Assembly: GCF_001310815.1 (NCBI RefSeq)
Contig: NZ_BAZK01000004.1
Span: 62,001 to 126,000 of the forward strand
Length of the DNA: 64,000 bases
Source of the DNA: Pseudovibrio denitrificans JCM 12308
GTDB lineage: Bacteria; Pseudomonadota; Alphaproteobacteria; Rhizobiales; Stappiaceae
Direction: 5' to 3'
Shown in pieces: positions 26,932-35,383 of the stretch; position 1 is the first letter of the stretch, and the number at the start of each line of letters is the position of its first letter. The notes below the pieces were generated by a model. The model saw nothing but the letters and a program-made list of their open reading frames with translations. It made no database searches and was not told the DNA's origin. A program made the translations under genes and the position numbers.

Positions 26932-27861
26932 TTGCAGATCTATCTACCCATTGCAGAACTGCCGATTAATGTCTTCATGATTTTCGCCATGGGCGGAACC
27001 GTCGGGTTCCTCTCAGGGCTGTTCGGCATTGGGGGCGGCTTCCTCCTTACACCGCTGCTCATCTTCTCCGGAATTCCGCCGGCAGTCTCCGTTGCGACCG
27101 TCACCACACAGATCGTCGCCAGCTCTGCATCTGGCGTTCTGTCCTACTGGCGCAAAGCGGGCATCGACTTCAAACTGGCAGGCGTGCTCCTGTGTTCCGG
27201 TGTGATCGGCTCGGCCCTCGGTGTCTGGATCTTCGGCATCCTGCAAAGACTTGGGCAGCTGGATCTGGTGATTTCACTGGCCTACGTCACCTTCCTCGGC
27301 ACTATCGGTGTGTTGATGCTGGGTGAATCCATGAAAGCCATCATGCGCCGCAAGAGCGGCAAAGAACCCGCCGGGCGCAGACCCGGTCAGCACAACTGGG
27401 TTCACGGTCTGCCATTCAAAGTCCGTTTCCGCCGCTCCAAACTCTATGTGAGTGTTATCCCGATCTTCGGCATCGGCAGCTCTATCGGGTTCCTCGGCTC
27501 CGTCCTGGGCATCGGCGGCGGCTTCATGATGGTGCCTGCGCTCATCTATCTGCTGCGTGTACCAGCCAACATCGTGATCGGCACCTCTCTGCTGCAGATC
27601 CTCGCTACCATGGCCGTGGCAACCTTCCTGCATGCCATCAACACCCAGTCCGTGGACATCGTGCTCGCCCTCACGCTCATGATCGGCGGCGTCATCGGCG
27701 CCCAGTTCGGCGCACAGGTGGGGCAGGGCATGCGCGGCGAACATCTGCGCCTTGGCCTCGGCCTGCTGGTGCTACTTGTCGGCCTGCGTTTTGCGTTCAA
27801 CCTTGTTGTGGAACCGGAAGATCTGTACTCCGTCAGCGTGATTGAGGAGCCAGTCAAATGA
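26932..27861 (+). CDS. TSUP (TauE/SafE) family transporter
   Basis: 309-residue inner-membrane protein of the TSUP family, with two halves related by the GIGGGF motif (SGLFGIGGGFLLTPLLIF and GSVLGIGGGFMMVPALIY), about eight transmembrane helices and a short C-terminal tail. Members export sulfite, sulfoacetate or related anions. The start is a TTG at 26932 (MQIYLPIAEL); no better ATG exists upstream in frame. The reading frame overlaps the next gene by 4 bases, so the two are translationally coupled. TSUP with a TIGR02186 partner is a conserved pair in alphaproteobacteria as far as I recall, but the substrate is not known. Confidence 0.9.
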   Translation: MQIYLPIAELPINVFMIFAMGGTVGFLSGLFGIGGGFLLTPLLIFSGIPPAVSVATVTTQIVASSASGVLSYWRKAGIDFKLAGVLLCSGVIGSALGVWIFGILQRLGQLDLVISLAYVTFLGTIGVLMLGESMKAIMRRKSGKEPAGRRPGQHNWVHGLPFKVRFRRSKLYVSVIPIFGIGSSIGFLGSVLGIGGGFMMVPALIYLLRVPANIVIGTSLLQILATMAVATFLHAINTQSVDIVLALTLMIGGVIGAQFGAQVGQGMRGEHLRLGLGLLVLLVGLRFAFNLVVEPEDLYSVSVIEEPVK

Positions 27862-28642
27862 GGCTCGCACTCCAATCCCTGACCACACTGCTGACCGTCA
27901 CGCTGATCGCATTCTCCGCTGCTGCACCGGCCCTTGCTGAGAAGCTGGTCTCAGCCGTCTCGTCCTCCCGCGTGGCCATCACCTCCAACTTCACCGGAAC
28001 GGAGATCCTCGTTTACGGAGAGATCGCCAGAGACGCAGAAACCGTCTCCAGAACCGGCAATCAAGATGTGGTTGTGGTCGTAGAAGGCCCGCTGGAGCGC
28101 GTCACCACCTGGCGCAAGGATCGTATCCTCGGCCTCTGGATCAACGCCACCTCGCAGACCTACATCGCCGTGCCCAGCTTCTATGCTGTTCACGCCACCG
28201 ATGATCTGCGCAACATCGCTTCAGAAGATTGGCTCAAGCAATACCGCATCGGGCTGGAGAACCTGCCGCTCGCAGCCCTGGGCACCCGTGCTCCGGCCAC
28301 AGAGCGCAAAGCGTTTAAGGAAGCTTTCCTGCGCGACCGCGTGCAGCACGGCCTCTATTCGCAGATGTCCAAGTCCATCAACTTCCTAAGCCCGACCCTG
28401 TTCTCCACCACGGTTGACCTGCCAGCCACCATCCGACTGGCGACTACAAGGTAACAACCTTCCTCTTCAGTGGGGGCGTACTGCTGGATAGCCAGGAGCA
28501 AGTGCTGACCGTGGCCAAGATCGGCTTTGAGCAGGTGACATTCAACCTGTCTCGCCAGTATCCAGCTGTCTACGGTGCACTGGCCATCATTCTGGCCCTG
28601 TTCACCGGCTGGATCGCAGGCGTGATCTTCAAGAAAGACTAA
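27858..28642 (+). CDS. TIGR02186 family membrane protein, one frameshift
   Basis: About 261 residues when repaired. The signal-like hydrophobic N-terminus (about 6-28: SLTTLLTVTLIAFSAAAPALA) is followed by an extracytoplasmic beta-rich domain (VAITSNFTGTEILVYGEIAR, VVVVVEGPLERVTTWRKDRILGLWIN, YIAVPSFYAVHATDD). The frame breaks at about 28433 (LPATI|TGDYKVTTFLFSGG), and one added base restores it into LLDSQEQVLTVAKIGFEQVTF and the C-terminal transmembrane anchor ALAIILALFTGWIAGVIFKKD. Function unknown; it is a partner of the TSUP gene upstream (overlap of 4 bases). The outer-facing domain suggests it presents or senses substrate for the transporter, which is inference. Confidence 0.82.
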
Positions 28643-28698
28643 GGCGTATCGCTGATAAGCAGCCACCGGTTTTCAGATAAGAAAAGCAGATAAGAGAA

Positions 28699-28727
28699 AA
28701 GGCCCTCAACTCAGAAGGGCCTTTTTT
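28699..28727. terminator. Intrinsic terminator, bidirectional
   Basis: Eight-base inverted repeat AAGGCCCT/AGGGCCTT with a 9-base loop and six T on the plus side, four T on the minus side. It lies between the TIGR02186 gene and pdeM, which converge. Confidence 0.85.
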
Positions 28728-28728
28728 G

Positions 28729-29472
28729 TTAATCGCTTAAGAGCTTGGAAGCCGTGAACGGGAACAAGCGCCCGTTGCCCAGCATGAACACCGAAAACCG
28801 CTTCTGCGCAAACACATCCGTAAAGGCTCTGTCCATCACATTCAGGCCACCCGTCAGGGCACCAAAGGCTGGCAGTACTAGGCGGTTGCCGTTGGTCGCA
28901 AAGCAGGCTCTGCGAATGGTGCGGCCCATGCGGCGCACTTTGGCTGCTGGATGCAGGTGTCCGCAAATCTCACCACGCTCAGCGCCTTCCTTCGGCTCAT
29001 GGCGGAAGCTGAGAGAACTGATAGACAGCTCCTCATAGCGCTCACCACAAATGTGGCTGGCAATCTCAGGGTCGTGGTTACCGGTGATCCAGATCCACTC
29101 ACGCCCCAGCTGCATGGTCGCCAGCATGGCAAGATACGCCGCTGGCATGCGCTCGGAGCTTTCGCTGTCATGGAAGCTGTCACCCAGACAGATGACACGG
29201 CTAGGATTGAACAGATCAATCAGAGCTGCCAGCTTTTCCAGCGTGGCAGCCGTGTCATAAGGGGGCAACATAAGCCCCTTACTCTTGGCAATACTGGCTG
29301 CTTTTTCCAGGTGAAGATCAGAGACCACAAGGGTCCGTTCTTCTGGCCACCACAGGGCTCCACTGTCGTGAAGGCCAACAAGTTCTCTTGCGAGAGACAA
29401 GTCATGGCATACAGGAATAGGTTGACGATAACTCGGTTCTACTCGTGGCTGCAACTGACTGTTAAGTCTCAC
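28729..29472 (-). CDS. pdeM: Ligase-associated DNA damage response endonuclease PdeM
   Basis: 247-residue metallophosphoesterase. Metal-binding motifs in order are VVSDLHLEK (DxH), ICLGDSFHDSES (GD), ITGNHDPE (GNHD) and EICGHLHPAAK (GHxH). With the adjoining large DEXH helicase this is the PdeM/ligase-associated helicase pair proposed to act in DNA damage response. The two genes overlap by 4 bases (29469-29472). I see no ATP-dependent ligase in the window. The C-terminal FSVFMLGNGRLFPF is normal for the family. The start is at 29472 (MRLNSQLQP), with a second in-frame possibility further in. Confidence 0.93.
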   Translation of the reverse strand: MRLNSQLQPRVEPSYRQPIPVCHDLSLARELVGLHDSGALWWPEERTLVVSDLHLEKAASIAKSKGLMLPPYDTAATLEKLAALIDLFNPSRVICLGDSFHDSESSERMPAAYLAMLATMQLGREWIWITGNHDPEIASHICGERYEELSISSLSFRHEPKEGAERGEICGHLHPAAKVRRMGRTIRRACFATNGNRLVLPAFGALTGGLNVMDRAFTDVFAQKRFSVFMLGNGRLFPFTASKLLSD

Positions 29473-32043
29473 AATTGGGCCTCCAGTATCAAATCATCTG
29501 CTGCGTCCGCCAGCAGCGCTTCTGTCGCACTTCCAAATATAGGCTCTTTACCAATCTCAAGAAGAACCGGAACAGCCAATGGGGAAACACGACCCAAAGC
29601 ACTATGCGTGATTCTTTTGTCGATACGAGAAAGAAAGTGACCTAAACGAGAGATATCCAGAAGTCCTGTTGCTGCATCCGTCCACGTTGCTTGTAAAAGC
29701 AAGTGGTCGGGCTCGTGTTCGTGCAGTACGTTATAAATAAGATCCGTATTTATAGTTATCTGCCGCCCGGTTTTCTCTTTACCGGGGTGGCGTCTTTCCA
29801 CAAGACCAGAGATCATGGCACAATTTCTAAAGGTACGTTTCATCAAACTACTTTCAGCAAGCCACGCTTCAAGGTCGTCTCCAAGCATATCTTCTTCAAA
29901 CAGCTCATCCAGCCGCAGGCGCCCGCTTTTAATCGCCAGCCCCATATCCCGCAGGCCCCAAAGGGCCAGAGAGTACTCCGTGGCCACAAACCCCAGCGGG
30001 TGCAGGCCAGCGCGCTCAAGGCGGCGTGTCAGCAGCATACCAAGCGTTTGGTGAGCCAATCTGCCTTCAAACGGATAGCACACCAGATAGTGTTTATCGT
30101 TCCGCGGAAAGGTCTCTACCAGTAGACGTTCATAATCTGGTAACTGTGATTTTTCTTTTTGTAGCTCCAACCATTCGCGAACCTGACCGGGCAAAGATGA
30201 CCAAGTGTTAGGATCAGAGGCAAAATGTCGAACGCCTTCAGCAAGATAAGTACTGAGGGGGAATTTGCCTCCCTGATAGCTAGGGATCTTGGGATCCTGT
30301 GAGGAACTGCGAGACACATAGGCCTCACTTTCCTTAAGGCCTTCAAACTTCAGCACTTGCCCGGCAAACACGAATGTATCACCTACCGCAAGCTGCTCAA
30401 TGAACCACTCTTCAATCTCACCCAGCATCTTGCCGCCAAATCCCAAGGGGCGTTTGCTGTTGGGTCCACGTGGCTTCACCTGCCGCACTTTAAGCGTGGC
30501 CGCATCCAGAATTGTGCCGGAGTTGAGCCGGTACTGCTGGGCAAATTGAGGGTGAGAAACGCGAAACAGCCCCTCTTTGGTTGGGCGCAGCTTGGCGTAT
30601 CTGTCATAAGCCTTCAGTGCATAACCACCAGTGGCCACAAACTCCACAGCCTTCACAAACAGATCATAGTCCAGATAGCGATAGGACTGGCTGCTGATCA
30701 CTTCCTCATAGAGCTTTTCAGGCTCAAAGGGAGCTGCACAGGCAACGCACATGATGTGCTGCGCCAGAACATCCAGTCCGCCCTGACGAAGGGGAGGGGT
30801 ATCCTGCTCTCCAGCCTCTGAAGCTTCCAGTGCAGCCTGACACTCCAGCACCTCAAACCGGTTGGACGGCACCAGGATCGCCTTGGACGCCTCATTCATA
30901 CGGTGATTGGCGCGGCCAATGCGCTGAGCCAGACGGCTGGCACCCTTGGGCGCGCCCACATTGATCACCAGATCGATATCACCCCAATCGATGCCCAGAT
31001 CCAGTGAGGAGGTGCAGACAACCGCTTTCAGCTGACCTGCCGCCATATGCGCTTCCACCTTGCGGCGCTGGCCCACATCCAGCGAGCCGTGGTGCAGGGC
31101 AATTGGCAGTGTCTCTTCATTGATGCGCCAAAGCTCTTGAAACAACCGCTCAGCCTGAGAGCGCGTGTTCACAAACACCAGCGTGGTGTTGTGGGCTTTG
31201 ATCTCCTCATAGATTTCCGGCAGGGCATAAATGCAGGAGTGACCTGACCACGGCAAACGCTCCTGCGTTTCCAAAATGCTGATATGTGGCTTGGCCCCAC
31301 CTTTGGCCTGCACAATCTCAGCGTGGTGGACCTGTTGTGACAGCGGTTGCTCCACCAGATACGCCCGCAGATCATCCGGATGCGCAATGGTTGCAGAGAG
31401 CCCGATACAACGCAGGTTCGGCGCCAGCTTGCGCAAGCGGGTTAAAGCCAGCGCAAGCAGATCGCCGCGCTTGGAGGTCACCAGCTCATGCAGCTCATCC
31501 AGAATGACATACTGCAGATCAGCAAACAGCCGCTCGGCGTTCTTGTCAGAAAGCAGAAGCGAGATTTGCTCCGGTGTGGTCAGCAAGATGTCCGGAGGAA
31601 TACGCTTCTGCCGCTGCTTCTTATGGCTTGGCGTATCGCCAGAGCGGGTCTCCAGTTTGATGGAAAGCCCCATCTCCTCAATCGGCACTTCAAGGTTCCG
31701 GTGAATGTCCGTCGCCAGAGCTTTAAGGGGAGACATGTAAAGCGTGTGCAATCCGCCTGAGACTGAGGACGCAGCTGCTCCCGGCTTTCGCGTCTCAACC
31801 TTCGTGCGTTGGTGCAGATCCACCAGATAGGCAGAAAGCCCGCAAGGTCTTACCGCCACCAGTAGGCGCGATCAAAAGCGCTGAGTTGCCAGAGGTCACC
31901 TTCTCAAACAATTCCAGCTGGTGCGCACGTGGTGCCCAGCCACGGCTGTCAAACCAGTTGGTGAAGACGGAAGGTAGGAAAGTGGTATCTGCCAACGACG
32001 AAATGTCCGATCCTGAAAACAGTTGAGCGCACTTTGCCACCAA
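29469..32043 (-). CDS. Ligase-associated DEXH-box helicase (Lhr-core type), frameshifted near the N-terminus
   Basis: About 858 residues when repaired. It is a superfamily-2 DEXH helicase with an Lhr-type C-terminal core, predicted to remodel DNA at repair sites. The N-terminal part with the Walker A motif IAPTGGGKTL breaks near 31836 and again near 31845. Adding one base at each restores LAGFLP then LVDLHQRTKVETRK, continuing into the main frame. DEXH box VILDELHEL, SATIAHPDDLRAY (motif III), NVGAPKGASRLAQRIGRANHR (motif VI) and WH/Lhr-like C-terminal domains follow. It overlaps pdeM by 4 bases downstream. The start is TTG 32043 or GTG 32040. Confidence 0.92.
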
Positions 32044-32441
32044 TGATCACATGTGCCAATCAGAAATGGGGCAAACCGAGAACATATTCAGTGTATCTCC
32101 GAAAAGTGGGCACTGGTTTTCGGATAAAGATACGCGTGAAACAACAGCTAAAGCAGCTCAAACGGTTAGGGTTTAAGGAGAGCTACTTTAGCGCAAGCCC
32201 GCAGGGAGGGGGATAAATCGATCCTGCTCAACTTAGGACTGTCAAACCATGAGATTTATTCTGTGATGTGGTTGGGGAACGGGCATAAAAAGCGGAAAAT
32301 ACCCATGAATTTTGTTTCCTTCTGAAAAAAGGACTGGCAAACTAAGCCCTATCCACGGCATATAAGGGAAAACGGGCTCCAGAGCCCGACCTACGTGAAA
32401 AATGCTGGCACATCAATAAGCTGGGAAAAGGGGCAGTCACT
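32044..32441. other. Gene-free region with REP-like palindrome
   Basis: 398 bases without a supported gene. It holds an inverted repeat TCCGAAAA/TTTTCGGA (32098-32124) with GTGGGCACTGG between the arms. It also holds a second short perfect palindrome CGGGCTC-CA-GAGCCCG at 32373-32388, just before the NTF2-like gene. The first resembles the CCGAAAA...GGTTTTCGGA palindromes scattered through Rhizobiales genomes; a related copy sits at 28664. Confidence 0.4.
32098..32124. repeat. REP-like palindromic element
   Basis: Eight-base arms with an 11-base centre, followed by GATAAAGATACGCG. The 17-base core CACTGGTTTTCGGATAA (32111-32127) recurs with two changes as CACCGGTTTTCAGATAA at 28664-28680, on the same strand. 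Both copies sit in intergenic DNA just outside coding ends. Confidence 0.5.
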
Positions 32442-32834
32442 ATGAGTGTTCAGGACGAAACAGAACTAATGCTCTCCGAGTTGTTTGATAGCTATGCAGA
32501 TGCTTATGAGGACTATGACGCCGGGCAGATCGCAGATTGCTTCGCATTTCCATGCGTGATCTGGCAGCTGGAAGAAGGCCACGTCTTCAACGACAAAGCC
32601 GAACTCTGCGAGAACATCGAAGCGCTCCTCGAGGTGCACCGCGAGCATTATGTGACCTCTTCTATCTACGAAGTTGTCTCCTCCCACATTTCCGGCTCCA
32701 CCGCGAGCGTCAGCCTCGACTGGCAGCAGGAAGATGACGAAGGCGAAACCATCTTCGATTTCACCTGCCACTACCTGCTCATCAACATCGAAGGCCAGTG
32801 GAAGATCGCAAGCATCGTGAACGAGCCTGCCTGA
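32442..32834 (+). CDS. NTF2-like (SnoaL-like) protein
   Basis: 130-residue small soluble protein of the NTF2-like fold: an N-terminal helix pair (ELMLSELFDSYADAYEDYDAGQIADCFAFPCVIWQLEEG), then strands ending in HYLLINIEGQWKIASIVNE, typical of the SnoaL/DUF4440 group. It has acidic surface character. Without a catalytic-residue signature the role could be a ligand-binding protein or an isomerase; I cannot say. A short palindrome lies 54 bases upstream of the ATG. The gene ends in its own terminator (32861-32895). Confidence 0.75.
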   Translation: MSVQDETELMLSELFDSYADAYEDYDAGQIADCFAFPCVIWQLEEGHVFNDKAELCENIEALLEVHREHYVTSSIYEVVSSHISGSTASVSLDWQQEDDEGETIFDFTCHYLLINIEGQWKIASIVNEPA

Positions 32835-32860
32835 TTGAATTCCTCTCAGGAATGAAGAAT

Positions 32861-32895
32861 GAAGCTCCCATCCTTCAGGTTTGGGGGCTTTTTTG
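32861..32895 (+). terminator. Intrinsic terminator after NTF2-like gene
   Basis: Eight-base stem AGCTCCCA/TGGGGGCT (one G-U pair) with an 11-base loop and a run of six T. It starts 29 bases after the stop. Confidence 0.75.
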
Positions 32896-32899
32896 CATT

Positions 32900-32949
32900 T
32901 GAACGCACCAAAACCATAAAGAACGCAAACCAACGCACAAAAGAACGCA
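32900..32949. repeat. Cluster of AACGCA direct repeats
   Basis: AACGCA occurs at 32902, 32922, 32932 and 32944, with related GCGCAAACGG at 32963 and GTGAACGC at 33018. The first spacings are 20, 10 and 12 bases, close to whole helical turns, in the 259-base gap before the 2-hydroxychromene carboxylate isomerase gene. It could be an array of protein-binding sites. Confidence 0.45.
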
Positions 32950-33093
32950 AACGGGATTTGGAGTGCGCAAACGGATATTTGCAGGCCTCATACGTAATGC
33001 GCGTTTTTGTGAACGCTTGTGCAGGGCTTACCCATTGAAATCCGGCTTTTTTTGCAACAGGATAAGCTCGACTGTATACAGTGAGGAACAATC

Positions 33094-33717
33094 ATGACAG
33101 CACAGATCGATTACTTTTACACGCACCTGTCACCATGGGCATTTCTGGGTCATCAGGAGTTCCTGCGCATTGCGGAAAAGTATGATGTCACCGTGACCTT
33201 TCGCCCGGTCAACCTTGCTGTGTTGTTCCCGCTCACCGGTGGCCTGCCACTGGGCAAACGCCATCCGGCCCGCCAGAAGTACCGCTTCATCGAGCTTCAG
33301 CGCTGGGCAGAAAAGCGTGGCGTGACAATGAATTACAAACCAGCCCATTTCCCAACGGACATCGCATTGGCAGATGCCATCGCAATTCTGCTGCAGGAGC
33401 AGGGCGGCCCGGTTGGCGCTTATTCCCAGAAAGTGTTCGAAGCCGTCTGGCAAAAAGACCTTGATGCAGCCGGGGAGAACGTGCTCTCTGACATCCTCAA
33501 AGAGCTTGGCCTTGACGCGGATAACTTGATTGAGGCTGCCAAATCCGCCGATATGCTGGAAGCCTACACCGTCAACTCCCGCATGGCAGAAAAGGCAAAC
33601 GCCGTCGGTTCCCCAACCTATCTGCTCAACTCCGAGCCATTTTGGGGACAGGATCGCCTCGAACTGCTGGAAGATGCGTTGAAAAGTGGCCGCGGCCCTT
33701 ACGAAAGCCTCGAGTAG
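33094..33717 (+). CDS. 2-hydroxychromene-2-carboxylate isomerase family (DsbA-like/GST kappa) protein
   Basis: 207-residue thioredoxin-fold protein with helical insert, of the 2-hydroxychromene-2-carboxylate isomerase/GST-kappa group. Landmarks are IDYFYTHLSPWAFLGHQEFLRIAEKYDVTVTFRPVNLAVLFPLTGG, FIELQRWAEKRG and the cis-Pro segment VGSPTYLLNSEPFWGQDRLELLEDAL. The usual serine/glutathione site lies in THLSPWAF. The family isomerises polycyclic aromatic degradation intermediates using glutathione, and many members have unknown natural substrates. It stands alone with a repeat-rich upstream region; no degradation pathway is nearby. Confidence 0.85.
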   Translation: MTAQIDYFYTHLSPWAFLGHQEFLRIAEKYDVTVTFRPVNLAVLFPLTGGLPLGKRHPARQKYRFIELQRWAEKRGVTMNYKPAHFPTDIALADAIAILLQEQGGPVGAYSQKVFEAVWQKDLDAAGENVLSDILKELGLDADNLIEAAKSADMLEAYTVNSRMAEKANAVGSPTYLLNSEPFWGQDRLELLEDALKSGRGPYESLE

Positions 33718-33860
33718 TCCCCATTTCACTCCTATGTCTGATCGGATGGTCAAGGCGCTCTGATTGCTGCTAAACTGAAAGCCATACCTGACAGCAGGTG
33801 TGGCACTGCAAGCATCTGACACCTTAACTCATTGATTTGAAACAGAGATGGGAAGAAGTC

Positions 33861-34385
33861 GTGAAACAGTCTTATCTGGCCAGTGGAATTCTCGCCCTCG
33901 CAATCGCGACGGGTGCACCAAGCGCATTTGCCGAAAGTGAGCCGGAAGTCCCCGTTCGCTTCGAAATGCAGGAGACGGATAACGGACTGCTGCGGCTCGA
34001 CACCCGCACGGGGATAGTTTCCCTATGCTCCAACAAAGGCGACACACTTGTCTGCCAGCCTTCCATCGACGGTATTAAGGTCTACGAGGATGAAATCACC
34101 CGTCTGGAAGCAGAAAATGACAAGATGCGTCAGGAACTTAGACGTATCTCCGAAGCACTTGCTATCCTGACCGAAGAGGCTAGCATCGCCGCCATCAAAC
34201 CCGAAACCGGCCTAGACCTCTCCCTCGCCAACCCCCAGGAAGAAGGCTGGTTCGGCAAAGAGGAAGAGCAAAAGCTCAATGAAGCACTGGAGTTTACCGA
34301 AAACGCCATGCGCCGTTTCTTCTCTGTTGTTGAAGAAATGAAGGACGATCTCCAAAAGGACGAGCAGTCCGGCTCTACCAACTGA
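33861..34385 (+). CDS. Secreted/periplasmic hypothetical protein with coiled coil
   Basis: 174-residue exported protein of unknown family. The chosen GTG at 33861 gives a clean signal peptide (VKQSYLASGILALAIATGAPSAFA with cleavage after AFA) and is preceded by GGAAGAA. The mature part has a short conserved-looking segment (RFEMQETDNGLLRLDTRTGIVSLCSNKGDTLVCQPS, with two cysteines that could pair) and then a coiled coil (YEDEITRLEAENDKMRQELRRIS) ending in an acidic helix rich in Glu/Lys. It is probably envelope-located and conserved in related bacteria; function unknown. A hairpin terminator follows at once. Confidence 0.68.
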   Translation: MKQSYLASGILALAIATGAPSAFAESEPEVPVRFEMQETDNGLLRLDTRTGIVSLCSNKGDTLVCQPSIDGIKVYEDEITRLEAENDKMRQELRRISEALAILTEEASIAAIKPETGLDLSLANPQEEGWFGKEEEQKLNEALEFTENAMRRFFSVVEEMKDDLQKDEQSGSTN

Positions 34386-34397
34386 GCGGGCATAAAA

Positions 34398-34424
34398 AAA
34401 CCGCCTTCACAGGAAGGCGGTTTC
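34398..34424. terminator. Intrinsic terminator, bidirectional
   Basis: Ten-base stem AAACCGCCTT/AAGGCGGTTT with a 6-base loop, lying between the convergent hypothetical and thioesterase genes. Seven A precede it, giving a T-tract on the minus strand; TTTCT follows on the plus strand. Confidence 0.8.
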
Positions 34425-34444
34425 TAATTCCTTGATCACAAAGA

Positions 34445-35314
34445 TTATTGGCTCTGCAATGCCACCAATGCAGTGCGGAAATCTTCAGTCAGCGGAACAG
34501 TCTTACGGCTGTTCAGGTCCATGCTGATGGACACCTGATCACACACCGCAGCCAGTCGCTTAGTCCGCGCCTCAAACAAATGATGGCGGATTGTAAACGT
34601 GTTTTCCTGCACACTGGTCAGCGTAGAAATCACCTGCACCATATCACCCAGCTTCAACGGGCTGATCCAGGAAAGCTTCTGCTCCAGCGCAACACGGCCA
34701 TACTCGTTCTCATCCAGCCACGCCGTATTCATCGGCGTCCGTTCCCAAACATGGGCAGCAGCATCAGAGAAGCAGGAAAGCGCAAACGCATCTTCCGCCT
34801 TCTGCTCAGCGTTCAGATGACGTGGCAGAACAGTAGAGCGACCAGTAATCATCGCACCGCTCTTCAGTAAATCATCAACAGTCGGCTTACCGGAAAACGG
34901 GCTAGGAGAGATGCCACGTGGAACCGCTGGCTTGGAGATGTTCTCTTCAACGTCTTTAAAGCGAGCACGAAGTTGCTTTGCAGAGGAAGGGTTTGGCGTG
35001 TAGCCATCAATCGCGGTCGCGCAGATTTCCCCGGTTGAGCCTTCAATCATTTCATGCACAACGGAGAGCATGTGAGGGCCATCGAAAGCCACGTAAGACT
35101 TAACTGTAATCAGCGATGCAGCAACCAACTCTGCATGATAACGCACGTGCCGAACCCGGCGCGCACCAACCAGTGCTTCGCTAAATCCGGTCAGCATTCT
35201 AAATTGACGGTCAGCTTCTTCAAACTTGGAGAAGTAAAACTGCACGTTCAGATGGTCGTTCTCGTCGCATTCCCATGTATTCACAAACGAGAGAAGTGTT
35301 TCTAAGCTTGCCAT
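34445..35314 (-). CDS. Double-hotdog acyl-CoA thioesterase-like protein
   Basis: 289-residue protein with two hotdog-fold halves: ETLLSFVNTWECDENDHLNVQFYFSKFEEADRQFRMLTG and ITVKSYVAFDGPHMLSVVHEMIEG in the first, FSDAAAHVWERTPMNTAWLDENEYGRVALEQKLSWISPLKLGDMVQVISTLTSVQENTFTIRHHLFEARTKRLAAVCDQVSISMDL in the second. The second half has the stretch QKLSWISPLKLGDMVQV typical of 4-hydroxybenzoyl-CoA/YbgC-like thioesterases. It likely hydrolyses an acyl-CoA; the substrate is unknown. The start MASLETLL at 35314 is preferred over an upstream ATG that adds 17 non-family residues. An esterase gene follows upstream on the same strand, 69 bases away. Confidence 0.75.
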   Translation of the reverse strand: MASLETLLSFVNTWECDENDHLNVQFYFSKFEEADRQFRMLTGFSEALVGARRVRHVRYHAELVAASLITVKSYVAFDGPHMLSVVHEMIEGSTGEICATAIDGYTPNPSSAKQLRARFKDVEENISKPAVPRGISPSPFSGKPTVDDLLKSGAMITGRSTVLPRHLNAEQKAEDAFALSCFSDAAAHVWERTPMNTAWLDENEYGRVALEQKLSWISPLKLGDMVQVISTLTSVQENTFTIRHHLFEARTKRLAAVCDQVSISMDLNSRKTVPLTEDFRTALVALQSQ

Positions 35315-35383
35315 ATCCAACCCTTTGTGCAGCCTCGGTCCATAAGCGCTACTGCGATACCCCACTAATTATTAACAATTAGC

